Below are positions 60,301 through 64,000 of a DNA stretch of 64,000 bases, one piece after another. Positions within the stretch are counted from its first letter, which is position 1. The number at the start of each line of letters is the position of its first letter. The position numbers and the translations under genes are program-made. Source of the stretch: Trichinella spiralis (Eukaryota; Nematoda; Enoplea; Trichinellida; Trichinellidae); NCBI GenBank assembly GCA_000181795.3, contig CM012955.1, positions 672,921-736,920 of the forward strand. The letters are read 5' to 3'. The notes under the pieces were generated by a model. The model did not search any database. It was not told where the DNA came from and saw only the letters and a list, made by a program, of their open reading frames with translations.

Positions 60301-62636
60301 GCAGATGCGACATTTAAATTTGTTCTTGCTTGTTTCAACATTCCAAAGTTACAGAACATGGCTTCGGGAGCAGTGGTTTACTTGAGTGACCAACGAAGTG
60401 CAGTCGTATTTTTGGACGACTTGATCAACATACTCAAAAATGCTTTTCGAAGTGAAGCGTCTTCAAAAATCACTTCCCGCTTGATCGGAGGTTTTTCTTG
60501 TTGTTGTTTATTTAAATTATTTATTGATTTTTTTCTACTTGTTTTTTTTCCTTTAATACTTCATTTTGATATATTAATATTGACCGTAGATGTCATTTGC
60601 TGGCAGACTGTTGTTGTTCTGATGTGAGTTACACGTTATGATTTACCTTTTAGCTGTCATGAACATTATGAAGGCGTCAGCATTCGAACGGTTGAAACCG
60701 ACAATGATTGAACTGATTTCGGATCAAGTGAACCGTTTGACTGACGTAAGAATATTATTTATTTATCTGTTTGTTCATTTATTGCTTTATTTTTTTGCAT
60801 ATGTAATTTCAACGTTAATAAGCAATTTAGGTGATGAGAGTTGCGAGCGCAGATAATTGTATTCCTCGACGAGCTGTCTACTATCTCGACAATATTTCAA
60901 TTTTTTTTCGCTCTGTAAAACTTCAAGTTGACAAGGACGATTATCATCCATTTTTTCCAATTTGTACCCAAGTATGTTTTGTATAAGTTTTGGATTATTT
61001 ATTTTTTTGGAATTGCCAAATATTTTTTTCTTTTCGACTTATTATTCAAGTTCATAAATTACCAAATTCTTCATTATTGATTGAAACTAGTGTCAGTTAT
61101 CTGGTGTATATTTTTAACAACACGTAAAGATCTTTTTTGTTGTAAATGTCATTAGTTGGAATGCAATTTGCGTTCATTTCTTTTTCCGTTCGCAAACAGA
61201 TGTGGAGAATGAATGAATGAACAATTTCCAGTTGGAACTGTTCGAAATTTGCAAGGAAAATATTCAAGTATTGGGTTCGTGTTTTCTATTTTCAGTTATG
61301 CCCATTATTATTGGAAATCTGCGAAGCTGCTGCTGGGGATTACAGTATCAGTGAACATGCCTGTCGAGGGTTGCGTCACATATTTCGTTGTTTGGGACGA
61401 ACCGCATTGGTGTTTCTGGAACCCGTCACCATCAAAGTATACGTGCCAATATTTGATTTGGTTAATTTTTGAATTGATATGGAAAAATTTTTTCGTTTTT
61501 CAGATTTACACGATGTACCAGAAGACCGGCTACTCTTGCTATATGTATATGGCGAGCATTTTGACTGACCAATTTGGTGAACATCCGGAATTTCGTTCCG
61601 GTCTGCAGCAATTGTTCAACGTAAAATATGAATGGATACCGTTTTCGTTTGTTTGTTTTTTCGTCTTGTTCACTGCTCGATGTTGTAGGCTATGATTCCA
61701 ATAGCATTCCAACAGTTGAGCAAGAAAAATTTCTCCGATGATTGTAGCGAGACGTTGGATGATCTATTCCGTTTTGTGCATCGGTAAAAATGCCCATTTG
61801 AGTTGTAGACTTGAACAATGCTTGTTCCATTTGCATATTTTTCAGCTATTTTGTCTGCTTTCCCGATGCATTTGCTTCGGTCCAGTTGCAGGAAGTGATG
61901 ATTAAATTGGTCATTGCAACGTCCAATATCAATACGGATGTGTCGTTTCGCAGTATGTGCGTTTTTGTGCGCACGTTGTTTGAGTTTGTCTCCAATGACA
62001 AAGATGCAAAAGTGAGTTGTAGTAGTGTATATTTGCATTTGCCGAGCAATGTGAAGAAATCATTGCCAATTTGGATTGATCAAATTTGAAAAAAAACAAC
62101 TGCAACACTTCAGGAATTTAAAGAGAGAAAAGAAGAAGATGTAAAAATTATCAATGCTTACGTGATGAAGTTTGGTTTTGAGCTGGTATTTACTCTTCTC
62201 AAGGCGGCCATAATGCACATTGAACATTCGATCAGCGAAGCGGTGGGCGAAGTGTTGTACGTTATAGCCAAGTACAACCATGATGTGAGTGGATTTTTTA
62301 AAAATATTTTTCATAGAATTGCCCCAACCCTTGTGTCTTATTCTGCTTCTCGTATTATCATAGCTTTTTGTATCTTGGCTGAAACAGTCGATCCAGTGCT
62401 TTGCTAATGAAAACGCTGAGATGACCGAACATTTGGAAGACATTGGAGCAGAGTTGGCACAGTATGTGTTGTGTTGCATATATTTATTTTTTTTATTTTT
62501 TTACTGTTAACGCGATATATATACATATATTTATTATTTATCTATTTATTTATTTATTTTTATTTATATTTATAGAGTAACGGGACGTGGAGATTATGTT
62601 AATTGCGTGTCATGTTTAGCAGATTTATATCGTTAA
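57328..62636 (+). CDS. TNPO3: Transportin-3 (TNPO3), SR-protein import receptor
   Basis: Transportin-3 is an importin-beta family HEAT-repeat receptor that carries phosphorylated SR splicing factors into the nucleus; its cargo release is driven by Ran-GTP. ATG 57328 begins the N-terminal region with SATNWLNEFQQSDMAVAVAE, the family's xxA..WL.EFQ.S.xAW. Successive exons follow the family: AIAVLHIRVQDWKDPVLDLS, LSTYAEELSNDRLRVGICRR, FSFWYLLSEAVYKMND, LIIPYGGEFEDFRFMARESI, ACRGLRHIFRCLGRTALVFL, and SIQCFANENAEMTEHLEDIG at the end. The C-terminal CLADLYR ends exactly like the family's short aromatic tail, with stop TAA 62634-62636. About twenty exons and roughly 950 aa (human 923). Importin-13 is the nearest alternative, but the DFRFMARESIRDVTFMVGS block favours TNPO3. 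One intron (near 59040) contains a (TA)n tract. Confidence 0.94.
59037..59058. repeat. (TA)n microsatellite in a TNPO3 intron
   Basis: About eleven TA units within the intron that ends at 59079. Confidence 0.85.
62529..62573. repeat. (TTTA)n-like repeat in the last TNPO3 intron
   Basis: TTTA/TATT units over about 45 bp directly before the last TNPO3 exon. Confidence 0.75.
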
Positions 62637-63084
62637 AAGGAGTGATATTTATTTATCAGTATATCTATCAGTGTGTTCAGCTATCATTCTATCTGTGTGT
62701 GTGTGCGTTTATCTAATCATTCTATCTATTTATCTTATCTATCATTTTTCTCTTTCTCTCTTTATATATATTTATTTATCCGTCTATTTGCCCATCTTAT
62801 CTTTTTAAAGTTCACACGTTTTCCAGTGCTTGCTTACACGCATTGTTTCCACTTCAGTTAAGTGAGCAGCAGTTGATTTATGAGCAATAAAAATGTTTTT
62901 GTTAATTGTGGTTAATTTCATTTTTGTTTGCGTTGTTCAATGACAAGCCATATCAGGTTTACTGATTTGATTATTATCCTGATTTCCATAATATGATGAC
63001 AAATATTTGCTGTTTTGCCGATCAATTATTGTAGCTGGTGAAAATGCTGTCGACGAGACGCTTGATTTGAACGTTGCGTTGACG
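62637..63084. promoter_or_regulatory. Short tandem-gene spacer between TNPO3 and CCDC50-like gene
   Basis: About 450 bp with a degenerate TATCTAT/TCTATC repeat near 62660-62790 and an AATAAA near 62887, which fits the TNPO3 3' end. The frame of the next gene is already open from about 63030, so a 5' exon or upstream start may lie here. Confidence 0.45.
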
Positions 63085-64000
63085 ATGAATTCCACTACAG
63101 TGGATGAGGATGATCTGTCAGAGCAGCAGTCGACCAACATACGCCAAGGTTGTTGGTGGTTATAGTGCATATTTTATAATATATTGAAGGCAGTTTTTGC
63201 CTTTTCAGTTCGCCGGCAGTGGCAAGAAGTCGAAGATTTCAGCCTTGCTCAACGTCTGCAAGATGAAGAATGTAAACGAGCGTTTTTTTTGCTTGATTGA
63301 CCAACCAGACAGAAATGAAAATGCAGATTTGTAATGTTGTTGTTTTTTTCACTGTGCAGTCAACAGACATTACAACTTGAATCGTGGAGAAAGGCAGATT
63401 ATTGGTACGGATTTGCGTTTGTCGAAAAAAGAGCAAGAAATTGAAGAGCACGAATATTGGAAACGACGCCACGAACAGGAGAGCAACGACGAACAATATG
63501 CTAGACAACTGCACCAGCAGTTGATGTTGGAACAAAGCCGTGATCAGCTTTTACTCGAAGCTCGTGACGAGGTGTGGGTGTGGTGGGATGATTGTTTTCG
63601 ACGAGTTGTATTTGTTGGTTGGTTGATTGATTCTAGGAAATTGCCAAACGTTTAATGGAAAGTGAAGAACGAAACAACAGTTTACCAATGGCAATGAAGA
63701 GTGAAGTAAGCTGCTTTTTTTTCTCTGTTGATTTCATGCTCGGTGAGGTTTGTTTGTCTGTTTGTAGCAAGAGAAAAGTGATTATTTGATGGCTTTACGT
63801 TTGGACGCAGTGGAGAGAAGCGCCCATACGGTTGAAACTCCCCAGTCGAAAAGCAGTTGTGATGGCGCCACCAATTCTTCAGCGGAAGAGGTAAGGAGAT
63901 TCGTTCGCGTTTAATTTTCTCTAATCTTGAAATTTGCTCATCAAATATGGATTTTTACAGTTATTTCGAAAAAGCAAACTTTGCCTGAATATAAGCTGTT
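63085..64000 (+). CDS. CCDC50: CCDC50-like (Ymer) coiled-coil protein (3' partial)
   Basis: CCDC50/Ymer is a ubiquitin-binding coiled-coil effector of EGF-receptor signalling and NF-kappaB in vertebrates. From ATG 63085 the exons join cleanly: an acidic start (TVDEDDLSEQQSTNIRQ), then VRRQWQEVEDFSLAQRLQDE joined to EFNRHYNLNRGERQI (exon from 63360), where the vertebrate protein has [20 protein letters not shown]. Long Glu/Gln/Arg helices follow (DEQYARQLHQQLMLEQSRDQ, EEIAKRLMESEERNN, QEKSDYLMALRLDAVERSAH); the repeated (A/D)xLQxxE pattern matches the family. The window ends inside an exon that starts at about 63961. The frame is open upstream of 63085 as far as a ttgtag at 63032, so the true start may be further 5'. 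Family assignment is likely; function in nematodes is unknown to me. Confidence 0.8.

Overview
This 64 kb window is AT-rich animal DNA that is almost certainly from a nematode. Genes are broken by many introns with GT..AG ends, most of them 45-200 bp long. The first gene encodes a DB module, a cysteine domain known from nematodes. Three nicotinic-type acetylcholine receptor subunits resemble the nematode UNC-29 and UNC-38/UNC-63 lineages. I cannot name the species. A RICTOR, a PUS10 and a CCDC50-like gene together hint at a basal (enoplean, clade I) lineage, but that is a guess.

Layout. 118-722 (+) is the 3' end of a DB-module secreted protein. 1347-4931 (-) is RICTOR, the TORC2 scaffold, with only its N-terminal half visible. 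6027-7613 (+) is COX15, heme A synthase. 7682-9055 (-) is PUS10, intronless and GC-rich. 10306-11016 (+) is an intronless STAR-type KH protein. 12491-15697 (+) is a multi-exon helical protein I do not recognise. 17034-19092 (-) and 19292-21474 (-) are two head-to-tail non-alpha acetylcholine receptor subunits. 21.5-29.5 kb is mostly non-coding but contains a decayed, channel-like region at 25.3-27.1 kb. 29572-30568 (+) is a four-pass membrane protein of unknown family. 30684-33377 (-) is an alpha-type acetylcholine receptor subunit with a glutamine tract. 34803-39764 (-) is ANKFY1/Rabankyrin-5. 39.8-44.0 kb is a gene-poor stretch with one possible 29-residue membrane micropeptide. 44049-48982 (+) is SND1/Tudor-SN, 49766-51248 (-) a DGAT2/MOGAT acyltransferase, 52266-53672 (-) SEC13, 57328-62636 (+) transportin-3, and 63085 to the window end (+) the start of a CCDC50-like protein.

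Most genes are unrelated housekeeping genes: TORC2 signalling, heme A synthesis, RNA modification and RNA binding, COPII and nuclear pore, nuclear import of SR proteins, and endosome traffic. The one functional cluster is 17-33 kb, where two non-alpha and one alpha cholinergic subunit lie on the same strand within about 16 kb. These could supply subunits of one heteromeric muscle (levamisole-type) receptor.

Exon boundaries were read by eye from reading frames and splice sites. Product calls rest on recalled family features, not on database searches. No tRNA, rRNA, CRISPR array or intact transposon was seen.
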